Of a stretch of DNA of 64,000 nt, positions 51,605-63,704 are shown piece by piece. The position numbers were made by a program, and so were the translations under genes. The stretch lies in assembly GCA_019828595.1 (NCBI GenBank), contig JAHQRK010000023.1:186001-250000 (forward strand), written 5' to 3'. The notes under the pieces were generated by a model. It was not told the origin of the DNA. It worked only from the letters and a program-made list of their open reading frames with translations, and ran no database searches. The stretch's first letter is position 1, and each line of letters begins with the position of its first letter. The stretch comes from Aphanomyces cochlioides (lineage: Eukaryota > Oomycota > Saprolegniomycetes > Saprolegniales > Verrucalvaceae).

Positions 51605-54600
51605 ATGTCCAACGCCAACAGCTGTTCTGAGCTCCGTGAGACCAACACTCACGGAGTCACCATCATTCCAGGTATTGTATCACCTCACCCACTTTCGTCG
51701 TCCTATCAGGATGGCGGAAGTGGTGTGAGTAATGTCTCTACACCTAACCCTAGGGCCGAAGTGGAGGTCGAATTCGACCCTAACAGCGTCTCTGGAGACC
51801 AATCTGCGTCTCGCTCCACCAGCGCTTCACCTGGTGCTCCACTCGCCGGAGTTCCAGGGGGGGTCAACCTCAGTGGGTCAGTGGTTGACCCCCAGACCAC
51901 TGTCGTTAACTTGTCTAGCGAAGCCCTCACTCAGGAGGGCGAACCACTGGGGCCTTGTGCCTGTGGTGGCTGCTTCCCTGGACTCCAATTGGAGTCGATC
52001 CCCAGTGAAGGCGGCGAGAAAACGGGGTCCATGCCAGCCCTAGAGGCTACGAGGGCCCCCCCTATGGGCACACCCTGCGGTTCTGTCTACTTCCCCCAGG
52101 GGCCTCTTCGGAGGGGCGGGGGCGGTATCCCGATTTGGGTTCTCGCCGGAGCAATGGTGTACCCCAGTCACCGTGCTGCGGGGATGGCATGGATTCCCCT
52201 TCTACCCCTGTCACTGGGGGTCTGGCCCCGGCCTTTCTCGTGACCAATGGGACTGAGCCAGCAGCCACCAACCGCGTCGCCCCCTGTGCTGAGCCTCCTA
52301 GAACGGGAGAGGAAGAAGAAAAATCTCAAGAGGACGTGGATATGGTCTCTGGAGACGCCGAGGGGAAGGATTCTACTGAAACCGAGGCCTTAACCGACGA
52401 GGGAAATACTCAAATTCACTCGGAGGTTGATGGGTCAGGCGACATTAACGGCCAAGCGAAGTCGTGTGATACTCCTGGAGAAGTTATTCAAGAGGAACAA
52501 TCGACAAACAATGACAATGACCAGTCAAATCAAGACATTGTCGACAAATCCGTTGCTCAAGGAAATGGCGCTGTTGATCCTCCTACCGCGGCAGACAAAA
52601 TACAAGGCGATCAAGAGCAACAAAACGCTGAAAAGGCCAATCCATGGACGCAAAAGACTCCCGGCAAGGATTCAGCTTCGTCCAAGAAAGATTCCAAGCA
52701 AGGCAATGCTCCCAAAGGCGCAAAACACCGCAACACTGGTGCTCATGCTGTTGCCGATGACGATATTGCGCGATGCGAGGCCATGGCGGACACATTCTAC
52801 AAAGACTCTGGTGACATGGACGCCTTCATTGAAAACATTTTGCTCACCCCCCAGTCCCAAGTGTACGAGCTCACAGTCAAGTTGGGCGAAGGCTACAAGG
52901 ACTGGTCCGAAAAAGTCATCTGCGATCAATTTGTCAAGGAAAATCCTGGTTCGTTATGGGGCTCCAAATTTCCGAACATTTTGATCCACAAGAAGAACCC
53001 ACAGACCATTGTGATCTCAAGTTACAACTTGTCTACGTGCGTGGAAATGGGAGGCACAACGTTTCGACTTGGTGGCAAAGACTTCCTGGTTCCCAAGTAC
53101 TCGCGTTATGGCAACAACTACTACGTTACGTTCAACAAGGTCAGTCACCCTTCGATGGCCAAGGCGATTGTCAAGAAAATGGCTGCATTGACCAAGTCAG
53201 TGATAGCAGCATTCAACCCTACTGCTGGTCAGAACATCAAGTCGCCGCATTTGAGAGTCATTTTCAAGTCGTCTGCGCCTCCTGCAGTGCTGGTGCCAAA
53301 ATCCGGCGACGCACTACGCGAAATCACCATTACGGATCCGTCGGGTCAGCCTTTTGTCGTCGTGTTTCAGCACAAGATCGCTGCTCTGAACAAGACATTG
53401 CCTCCGTCGATTGTTTCACGACGTGCAGAGGCCAAGGCTGAAAAAGCGAAGGCAAAAGCGGCCAAGGCAGCGGCAAAATCTCCTCCGTCAGGAGAAAAAG
53501 AACCTGAACATGATGGAGACGATCATGATCAAGACCCTGGAACAAATGCGGAAGGCGAGGCCGACTCAACTGAGGCATCTGGAGATCGTCAAGATGAACA
53601 ACCACAGCCAACAGCTCCTTCTCATGGCTCTGATGTCGATATGTCTGGTGACAGCGATCCCCCTAACAACAATGGACAAGACAAACAACAAGAAGATGTG
53701 GAAATGTCTACCAACGAATCGCCCGCTCTTGCTCCACCAAGTGAGCAGCCCAAGAACTCGCTGGACCTTCAATTGGTAACGGGCTACCGGTCTGGACCAG
53801 CTCCAAAACGTACTTTGCCTTCGTCCCCACGTTTGGATCCCCTGCCGACATCCAACCGTTTTCATATCCTCGAAGAAGACGACGTGGAACTCTCGTTTGA
53901 AGACTTTGCAGTGCCTCGAATTGTATTGGAAGATTCAAGTGCGCCACGCCCGAAAAAGACCAAAGGCAAAGCGAAGAAACAACGACTTAACAAGTCTGCT
54001 GCAGCCCACCTCGAATTGGCGAAGAAGATCATTCGAGACAAGAAAGTCGAAGGCAGTATCACCGAATGTCAACGCATTTTGCGAGATGATCCTCAGCTCG
54101 TTGCACATGCTATGTACGCACAAGATGAAGACCTCAGTTTGTTTCAGTCACTTGTTGCAACCAAGACTATTGAGCGCAAGATGGCTTTGTTAAAAGCTCA
54201 AGGCAAGCCTCACAACTACAAACATCACGTCAACTTCATGGCTCAATACAAGATTCACCCGTCAGAAATCTTGGAAGAATTGACCACGGACATACCAGAG
54301 ATCAAGCGCATCCTCTTTGCACTTGCTACGATTGACTTATTCCTCTCAAATCGGGCCCCAGACCTCTACACAAACTCGGAGGCACTGACTGTTCTATTGA
54401 ACCAAGAAGCAACAAGATTGCCTGACACCAACTGCTTGACGGACTGGTCGCTGTTTGCTTTGATCGAAAACTTCAGCGACAATCTCGAGAAGTTCACTTT
54501 GCCGGCTCCCGTCTTGTCGGCCATCTCGATGCTCAAAAGCATCACCAACAATTACCACATCGACGAGCTCTGCAGCAAAGCTCACCACTCCATGAACGCC

Positions 54601-54642
54601 GACGAAATTGATCCCCTCGATTTGGAGGACGATCAACTCTAA
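51605..54642 (+). pseudogene. ORF1 of copy F with a 1-bp deletion
   Basis: It is collinear with intact ORF1 from ATG 51605, but a C run at 52093-52097 has five C where other copies have six. The first frame ends at 52243, about 160 codons in register plus a shifted tail. The rest, including acidic linkers, core and basic patch, is open to the TAA at 54642. Only this copy shows the loss and it is a homopolymer, so it may be a sequencing error. One sense change lies in NAEGEADST. Confidence 0.85.
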
Positions 54643-54720
54643 GGCTTCTATCCCCTGCTTCAATCCATTTCAACCTCCCCTCTCACCCCTCCATTCTACT
54701 CATTTTCATCTGTACTCGTG

Positions 54721-57700
54721 ATGAGTGACAACAACTTCTCCGATGTCCCAACTGAACTCGTGGACTGGGACCCACAAATCATCTCCCTCAACACCAATGG
54801 CTTCTCCAACAGTCATCGGTACATCCTCGACAAACTATCAAGTGTTCACGACGTTTCCTTTATCCAAGAAACCCGTTTCCGCACGCCAAGTCTCCACGAC
54901 CGTGTTGCGTTCCATTGGCAACGCATCACAAACCACGAAGGCTCTTTGTTCTTTGAAGAGCCTATTTACCCTGAAGTACCCACGTCGCCAGCCACTGGAG
55001 GTCTGGCTACGTTGATACATCCTCACTCTCCTTTGAAGAACGCCACTCAAGTCCCTCATGACAACCCAGTGCTTCGTGGTCGTTATCTACAAGTGCGATG
55101 TACTCTGGGTCCACTGACAGTCGTTCTCCACAATATCTATGCGCCGGCAGCCTTCCAAGAACGAGCAAGTTACTTCGAAGAATTGCCACGCGACTTTCCT
55201 CCACATGCGCTCCACATTGTTGGAGGAGATTTCAACTGCACTCTCAACAAAGATTTGGATTCGTTGAGACCCAGTACCTCCACCATGGCCGGCACCCTTC
55301 AACTGGAACAATGGATGCACAGTTTGTCTCTGGTGGATCTGTTTCGCCGTCAAAACCCCGTGGCACGAGCCTTCACAAGTCCCACACTCACCAACCGACT
55401 CGACTACATCTTTTGTTCGTCCACCTTGGCGGGTCTTTGTCATTGGAAGGCGACGCACATGCCACACGTTCCACAGGCTGACCACGTGGCTTGTCGTATC
55501 ATCACAAAGCGTCAAACATTGCGCCATGGCTCTGGATCATGGAAAGCTCCAACTTGGCTACTTCGTCTACCACGAGCGGCCGAGATTGTTCATGGATGTC
55601 TGGATCGATTTTTGGACAAGTCTCCAACATTCCACAATATCTTCAAGGCCTACGACATGCTGGTCAATGATATCCGCTCCCAACTCAAAGAACTCCATTC
55701 TCGGCGATTCGAGAAACAACATCTGCCGTTGAAGAAGTTAGCTGTCGAGATCGCTTCGCTTTTGCAAGTCCCCAACATGCGTCAAGATTCAGTGCTGGTG
55801 GATCGAGTGCGAGACCTTCAAAAGCAAATTCACGAGCTGCAAGATCGAGACAAGCAGTTTCGTCAAGACCAGGCGTTCCAACTTCACTTGTACAAAGCAG
55901 AGCGCTCGTCCAAGTTCCACTTCATGTCCCCTGTCCCTACCCCCTTGAAGAAGACAGTCTTCAAAGAGTTGGTGGATGTCAATGGAAATGTTGTCTCCAA
56001 TCAACAAGGCATGTCTGACGTCCTGGTCGACTACTACAAGGACTTGTTTGCAGCTCCCGAGGTGCAGCGATCTGGAGACGAAGTGTCGTCATTTCTGACC
56101 CCATTGACTCGACACAAGCAACTGCCAGAGCAAGCCCAGAAAGAGCTGTCGGCTCCCTTGCGCGCCAACGAGTTCTATCATGCTATTCGACACAGCAGTT
56201 CGAACTCAGCGCCAGGTCCCAACGCTCTGCCATTCGAAGTCCTCAAACTTGCACCTTCACAAGTGGTCGTTGGTATTGGAGCTGCTATTCACACACCAGC
56301 TTTATTCTCACCCTCGCTTGACTCCCATGCAACTTGTCAGTACGCTGGTGTTGCTGCACAAGAAAGGCCCCAAGTCACAAGCCAAGAACTATCGGCCCAT
56401 TAGCCTACTCAACACGGATGTGAAAATCCTGACGAGTATTCTGGCTTATCGACTCCAGCGCCACATTCGACACATCATCCACCCGGACCAGCAAGGCTTT
56501 ATCCGCCGAAGCAATATCCAAACCAATATTGCACGACTGGATGACATGCTGCACCACATCAAACTACACAGTCCGTCCTCGATGGTGGCACTGCTTGACT
56601 TTGAGAAAGCTTTTGATCGCGTGGACCACGCGTACTTGCTCCGCGTCCTCCGTCACTATGGCTTTCCCGAAACCTTTGTTGACATGGTTCGCGTACTGTA
56701 CTCGGGCCGCAAGTCTCGCATCTTGGTGAACGGCTTCTTGTCCAAGCCAGTTCACATCTCACGCGGTGTGTTGCAAGGTGATCCACTGTCGCCACTTCTG
56801 TTTGTGATCGCTTTGGAACCGATGTGCCAACTCCTACGGCAACACTCCAACTATGGCATCAAGTGTGGGGATCGCTACCACACTGGGAGTTACTTTGCCG
56901 ACGACTCGCAACTCTATGCGGCAAATGAGACGTGCCTCCACCGGCAGCTTGCATTGGTTCAAACCTTTTGCGACAAGTCTGGTTTCCGACTCAACGTAGA
57001 CAAGACCCAAATTCTGACCTACAGCCAGTTGAATGGGAACCTTGCCTCACTACAAGTTACTTCCGACAGTCCCGTGAAGGCTCTTGGTATCTTGGTTGCG
57101 CCCAATCTTTCTCCATTGGCACGTTTCAATTACGTGTTTGAGAAGTTTGTGGCTCGCTTGTCTTTGTGGCTCTACAAGGCTCGAACCATGGCCGGAAAAG
57201 TCACTATCCTGCACAGCATATGTCTGCCTGTGTTATGGTACCAACTGGCTTTTGTCCCTGCCGACAAAGACCTGGCCAAAAAGATCGACAAGGCCATGCT
57301 TCAATTTATGCATGGTGAAGAAATCAACCCATCCTCCTCTGTCCATGGCCTCCGTTTGATCAAAAAGGAGATCCTATTCATGCCGAAGAAGTCCGGTGGC
57401 TTAGGCCTGCACCATGCACTTGCTTTATGGCAACAACACAACCGCTCTGTCATGATCAGATGCATTCAAGCCATCACCACCCCACCCCGCAAGTCTGCCA
57501 TGTCCGCCTGGATTACGCCGGGCTATACTCTCCTCGAGAAGACTTTTCATCCATGGGGTTCCCCCCGAGATCTCCTCTTGGCAAATGGCTCTTCTGCATT
57601 CATCAGACAACTGTACAAGAATCCCAATATCACTCCAATGTGGAAAGCCTTATTGAGTAGCTGGTTTGAATCCCGCTGGACTCCGTACGGCTGTCCAAAT

Positions 57701-58777
57701 CACATCTCATCTTTGGATGTTCCCCTTTGGCACAACTCGTATCTGCCTGGACTCGAAGACCTATACGATCAGTGCTCTACATCGACGCAAGACCAAGCCA
57801 ATGTATTGGCTTCGCTTCACATCACGAAGTTGTCACATTTGTTGATTCCGTGTCAGCGAGTTTGGCCAGCTTCGATCTTGTTCGACAAAATCAACCGTGC
57901 CTGCCGCCAAGCCAATTTTGTCCCTCCAACGAAACAATGGATCTCAATCTTGGTAACCAAGTTATCACGATTGTTTGAGATTGTTTCTGAAGAGGATGCT
58001 CCCGTGTTCCACTTGCCGACGCCAAGCTCTGAATGGATGGAATGGCACTGGATGATTCACCCTGACTCGAGTCCGATCTTGTTGGCGTTTGCGACTTCGA
58101 AATCGGCTAAGATCAGAGCTTCTCCAGCTGTCAGCTCGTCCATTCTTCCTACCAAGCATCTCAACCTGCCATCCAACTTTTACGAAGACCCCAAGCGCCT
58201 TACCCAACTTGCCGCCTTCCTCCAACCCGACCACATTCTCCCTCGATATGGAGAGTTCATTTTCAAGACCCTTCTCCGCGCCAACGCCATGCAATATCTG
58301 TTTCAGTACCAAGACCCCAAGCCGACGTGTGTCTTCTGTCGTGTCAATGAGACGTACGAGCATTTCCTGTTCTCTTGTGGATATGGTCAATCTGTTTGGT
58401 ATTTCTTCAAGGCGATCCAGCGACTGCTCGAGTGTTCCTTTCCGTCCACGTGTCTGGAAATGTTCTACGAGACGCCCAAGCCGTCCGATGGATACTACAT
58501 CCGTGGCTATCTGAAGATCTGGCCGATTGTCCGAGCCTGCGTGTATTATCAAATATGGCTCCAACGTGCCGATCGCACCTTTCGACCCGACCTCACAGCG
58601 AAGAGTCCGATGGAAGTTGCCATTCATGCTGCCTCTTTGATCAAGCTACATCTACAACAGCTCCTGGTTGATCTCCCTCTCAAGAAGGGATACACCAAGG
58701 TATTCAATGTGCTCAAGCATCTATCTTCGGACCCCTGGTTACGTCAACACATCATTCCTGACAGCGTCGTTTCATGA
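54721..58777 (+). pseudogene. ORF2 of copy F split by the shared +1 insertion
   Basis: The first frame, ATG 54721 to TAG 56403, holds the full endonuclease and the RT N-terminal extension. It leaves the family frame at the extra T near 56256 (GCACCTTCACAAG) and runs 49 or so foreign codons. The second frame, open over about 56180-58777, contains the RT fingers, DFEKAFD, GDPLSP, FADD and the CCHC finger. The two overlap by 224 bp. The changes LEKTFHPWG and LLIPCQRV are shared with copy K, so their 3' halves are recent relatives. Confidence 0.9.
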
Positions 58778-58922
58778 GTGAGCTGACGGCTCACCACTTC
58801 ATCTCCTGTTCAATGACCACTTTGCCATATTCTGTTTTCCAAGTTCTATTTATACAGTACGAGGCAAATTAGTAAGTCATTAGGGCCTTTGCTCAAAAAT
58901 AAGGTTAATACAACTCATTTAA

Positions 58923-58938
58923 CCTTGGAGATATTGTG
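58923..58938. repeat. Target-site duplication of copy F, right
   Basis: CCTTGGAGATATTGTG is identical to 51525-51540. Confidence 0.93.
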
Positions 58939-58985
58939 GAATGTTGGAGACTTGTCCAAAAATCGATCCAGACATCCATGAACAA
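58939..58985 (-). pseudogene. Remaining 5' edge of copy J (ORF2 scrap)
   Basis: This minus-strand ORF2 sequence (LDRFLDKSPTFHN region) continues the copy J target beyond the duplication. It meets copy K's truncated ORF1 head to head at about 58985, with a CAA microhomology (native GAACAATCTC and GGCAAGCCTC). Confidence 0.82.
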
Positions 58986-59421
58986 GCCTCACAACTACAA
59001 ACATCACGTCAACTTCATGGCTCAATACAAGATTCACCCGTCAGAAATCTTGGAAGAATTGACCACGGACATACCAGAGATCAAGCGCATCCTCTTTGCA
59101 CTTGCTACGATTGACTTATTCCTCTCAAATCGGGCCCCAGACCTCTACACAAACTCGGAGGCACTGACTGTTCTATTGAACCAAGAAGCAACAAGATTGC
59201 CTGACACCAACTGCTTGACGGACTGGTCGCTGTTTGCTTTGATCGAAAACTTCAGCGACAATCTCGAGAAGTTCACTTTGCCGGCTCCCGTCTTGTCGGC
59301 CATCTCGATGCTCAAAAGCATCACCAACAATTACCACATCGACGAGCTCTGCAGCAAAGCTCACCACTCCATGAACGCCGACGAAATTGATCCCCTCGAT
59401 TTGGAGGACGATCAACTCTAA
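58986..59421 (+). pseudogene. ORF1 C-terminal remnant of copy K
   Basis: It codes for the last about 145 residues of ORF1 (KPHNYKHHVNF to EDDQL), in frame to the family stop. The upstream open frame comes from fragment J and has no family start. The core domain and basic patch are absent. Confidence 0.9.
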
Positions 59422-59499
59422 GGCTTCTATCTCGTGCTTCAATCCATTTCAACCTCCCCTCTGACCCCTCCATTCTACTCATTTTCATCTGTACTCGTG

Positions 59500-62400
59500 A
59501 TGATTGACAACAACTTCTCCGATGTCCCAACTGAACTCGTGGACTGGGACCCACAAATCATCTCCCTCAACACCAATGGCTTCTCCAACAGTCATCGGTA
59601 CATCCTCGACAAACTATCAAGTGTTCACGACGTTTCCTTTATCCAAGAAACCCGTTTCCGCACGCCAAGTCTCCACGACCGTGTTGCGTTCCATTGGCAA
59701 CGCATCACAAACCACGAAGGCTCTTTGTTCTTTGAAGAGCCTATTTACCCTGAAGTACCCACGTCGCCAGCCACTGGAGGTCTGGCTACGTTGATACATC
59801 CTCACTCTCCTTTGAAGAACGCCACTCAAGTCCCTCATGACAACCCAGTGCTTCGTGGTCGTTATCTACAAGTGCGATGTACTCTGGGTCCACTGACAGT
59901 CGTTCTCCACAATATCTATGCGCCGGCAGCCTTCCAAGAACGAGCAAGTTACTTCGAAGAATTGCCACGCGACTTTCCTCCACATGCGCTCCACATTGTT
60001 GGAGGAGATTTCAACTGCACTCTCAACAAAGATTTGGATTCGTTGAGACCCAGTACCTCCACCATGGCCGGCACCCTTCAACTGGAACAATGGATGCACA
60101 GTTTGTCTCTGGTGGATCTGTTTCGCCGTCAAAACCCCGTGGCACGAGCCTTCACAAGTCCCACACTCACCAACCGACTCGACTACATCTTTTGTTCGTC
60201 CACCTTGGCGGGTCTTTGTCATTGGAAGGCGACGCACATGCCACACGTTCCACAGGCTGACCACGTGGCTTGTCGTATCATCACAAAGCGTCAAACATTG
60301 CGCCATGGCTCTGGATCATGGAAAGCTCCAACTTGGCTACTTCGTCTACCACGAGCGGCCGAGATTGTTCATGGATGTCTGGATCGATTTTTGGACAAGT
60401 CTCCAACATTCCACAATATCTCCAAGGCCTACGACATGCTGGTCAATGATATCCGCTCCCAACTCAAAGAATTCCATTCTCAACGATTGGAGAAACAACG
60501 TCTGCCGTTGAAGAAGTTAGCTGTCGAGATCGCTTCGCTTTTGCAAGTCCCCAACATGCGTCAAGATGCAGTGCTGGTGGATCGAGTGCGAGACCTTCAA
60601 AAGCAAATTCACGAGCTGCAAGATCGAGACAAGCAGTTTCGTCAAGACCAGGCGTTCCAACTTCACTTGTACAAAGCAGAGCGCTCGTCCAAGTTCCACT
60701 TCATGTCCCCTGTCCCTACCCCCTTGAAGAAGACAGTCTTCAAAGAGTTGGTGGATGTCAATGGAAATGTTGTCTCCAATCAACAAGGCATGTCTGACGT
60801 CCTGGTCGACTACTACAAGGACTTGTTTGCAGCTCCCGAGGTGCAGCGATCTGGAGACGAAGTGTCGTCATTTCTGACCCCATTGACTCGACACAAGCAA
60901 CTGCCAGAGCAAGCCCAGAAAGAGCTGTCGGCTCCCTTGCGCGCCAACGAGTTCTATCATGCTATTCGACACAGCAGTTCGAACTCAGCGCCAGGTCCCA
61001 ACGCTCTGCCATTCGAAGTCCTCAAACTTGCACCTTCACAAGTGGTCGTTGGTATTGGAGCTGCTATTCACACACCAGCTTTATTCTCACCCTCGCTTGA
61101 CTCCCATGCAACTTGTCAGTACGCTGGTGTTGCTGCACAAGAAAGGCCCCAAGTCACAAGCCAAGAACTATCGGCCCATTAGCCTACTCAACACGGATGT
61201 GAAAATCCTGACGAGTATTCTGGCTTATCGACTCCAGCGCCACATTCGACACATCATCCACCCGGACCAGCAAGGCTTTATCCGCCGAAGCAATATCCAA
61301 ACCAATATTGCACGACTGGATGACATGCTGCACCACATCAAACTACACAGTCCGTCCTCGATGGTGGCACTGCTTGACTTTGAGAAAGCTTTTGATCGCG
61401 TGGACCACGCGTACTTGCTCCGCGTCCTCCGTCACTATGGCTTTCCCGAAACCTTTGTTGACATGGTTCGCGTACTGTACTCGGGCCGCAAGTCTCGCAT
61501 CTTGGTGAACGGCTTCTTGTCCAAGCCAGTTCACATCTCACGCGGTGTGTTGCAAGGTGATCCACTGTCGCCACTTCTGTTTGTGATCGCTTTGGAACCG
61601 ATGTGCCAACTCCTACGGCAACACTCCAACTATGGCATCAAGTGTGGGGATCGCTACCACACTGGGAGTTACTTTGCCGACGACTCGCAACTCTATGCGG
61701 CAAATGAGACGTGCCTCCACCGGCAGCTTGCATTGGTTCAAACCTTTTGCGACAAGTCTGGTTTCCGACTCAACGTAGACAAGACCCAAATTCTGACCTA
61801 CAGCCAGTTGAATGGGAACCTTGCCTCACTACAAGTTACTTTCGACAGTCCCGTGAAGGCTCTTGGTATCTTGGTTGCGCCCAATCTTTCTCCATTGGCA
61901 CGTTTCAATTACGTGTTTGAGAAGTTTGTGGCTCGCTTGTCTTTGTGGCTCTACAAGGCTCGAACCATGGCCGGAAAAGTCACTATCCTGCACAGCATAT
62001 GTCTGCCTGTGTTATGGTACCAACTGGCTTTTGTCCCTGCCGACAAAGACCTGGCCAAAAAGATCGACAAGGCCATGCTTCAATTTATGCATGGTGAAGA
62101 AATCAACCCATCCTCCTCTGTCCATGGCCTCCGTTTGATCAAAAAGGAGATCCTATTCATGCCGAAGAAGTCCGGTGGCTTAGGCCTGCACCATGCACTT
62201 GCTTTATGGCAACAACACAACCGCTCTGTCATGATCAGATGCATTCAAGCCATCACCACCCCACCCCGCAAGTCTGCCATGTCCGCCTGGATTACGCCGG
62301 GCTATACTCTCCTCGAGAAGACTTTTCATCCATGGGGTTCCCCCCGAGATCTCCTCTTGGCAAATGGCTCTTCTGCATTCATCAGACAACTGTACAAGAA

Positions 62401-63556
62401 TCCCAATATCACTCCAATGTGGAAAGCCTTATTGAGTAGCTGGTTTGAATCCCGCTGGACTCCGTACGGCTGTCCAAATCACATCTCATCTTTGGATGTT
62501 CCCCTTTGGCACAACTCGTATCTGCCTGGACTCGAAGACCTATACGATCAGTGCTCTACATCGACGCAAGACCAAGCCAATGTATTGGCTTCGCTTCACA
62601 TCACGAAGTTGTCGCATTTGTTGATTCCGTGTCAGCGAGTTTGGCCAGCTTCGATCTTGTTCGACAAAATCAACCGTGCCTGCCGCCAAGCCAATTTTGT
62701 CCCTCCAACGAAACAATGGATCTCAATCTTGGTGACCAAGTTATCACGATTGTTTGAGATTGTTTCTGAAGAGGATGCTCCCGTGTTCCACTTGCCGACG
62801 CCTAGCTCTGAATGGATGGAATGGCACTGGATGATTCACCCTGACTCGAGTCCGATCTTGTTGGCGTTTGCGACTTCGAAATCGGCTAAGATCAGAGCTT
62901 CTCCAGCTGTCAGCTCGTCCATTCTTCCTACCAAGTATCTCAACCTGCCATCCAACTTTTACGAAGACCCCAAGCGCCTTACCCAACTTGCCGCCTTCCT
63001 CCAACCCGACCACATTCTCCCTCGATATGGAGAGTTCATTTTCAAGACCCTTCTCCGCGCCAACGCCATGCAATATCTGTTTCAGTACCAAGACCCCAAG
63101 CCGACGTGTGTCTTCTGTCGTGTCAATGAGACGTACGAGCATTTCCTGTTCTCTTGTGGATATGGTCAATCTGTTTGGTATTTCTTCAAGGCGATCCAGC
63201 GACTGCTCGAGTGTTCCTTTCCGTCAACGTGTCTGAAAATGTTCTACGAGACGCCCAAGCCGTCCGATGGATACTACATCCGTGGCTATCTGAAGATCTG
63301 GCTGATTGTCCGAGCCTGCGTGTATTATCAAATATGGCTCCAACGTGCCGATCGCACCTTTCGACCCGACCTCACAGCGAAGAGTCCGATGGAAGTTGCC
63401 ATTCATGCTGCCTCTTTGATCAAGCTACATCTACAACAGCTCCTGGTTGATCTCCCTCTCAAGAAGGGATACACCAAGGTATTCAATGTGCTCAAGCATC
63501 TATCTTCGGACCCCTGGTTACGTCAACACGCCATTCCTGACAGCGTCGTTTCATGA
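59500..63556 (+). pseudogene. ORF2 of copy K split by the shared +1 insertion
   Basis: The start ATG is at 59500. The endonuclease frame is intact, but the extra T near 61035 sends it to a TAG at 61182. The RT and CCHC frame runs to TGA at 63556. Variants in common with F are LEKTFHPWG, LLIPCQRV and EVPTSPATG. It shares VTFDSPVK with H, and private changes include PTKYLNL, CLKMFYE and IWLIVRAC. The architecture is otherwise complete, so this copy would be intact without the one inserted base. Confidence 0.9.
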
Positions 63557-63576
63557 GTGAGCTGACGGCTCACTCA
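63554..63576 (+). other. 3' UTR hairpin of copy K
   Basis: Same 9-bp stem and TGACG loop as copy B, overlapping the ORF2 stop codon. Confidence 0.55.
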
Positions 63577-63704
63577 CTTCATCTCCTGTTCAATGACCAC
63601 TTTGCCATATTCTGTTTTCCAAGTTCTATTTATACAGTACGAGGCAAATTAGTAAGTCATTAGGGCCTTTGCTCAAAAATAAGGTTAATACAACTCATTT
63701 AACC

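Larger units (their letters stand above)
51545..58924 (+). mobile_element. LINE copy F, full length, frameshifted, with target-site duplication
   Basis: ACTTCCGAATTTGCC begins at 51545 after four extra A bases (51541-51544) that belong to neither target nor consensus element. The end is at CC 58923-58924. It is flanked by a 16-bp target-site duplication. Both ORFs are frameshifted, so its insertion must have used proteins from another copy, or the lesions arose after insertion. The shared ORF2 lesion argues for the first or for local duplication. Confidence 0.94.
58986..63704 (+). mobile_element. LINE copy K, 5'-truncated in ORF1
   Basis: The copy begins inside ORF1 at KPHNYKHHVNF and includes the ORF1 end, spacer, ORF2, 3' UTR and terminus at CC 63703-63704. 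The next sequence is minus-strand ORF1 (native GTAGCC|TTCGCCC). The 5' side is joined head to head to copy J without a family 5' end or direct repeat. Confidence 0.92.
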
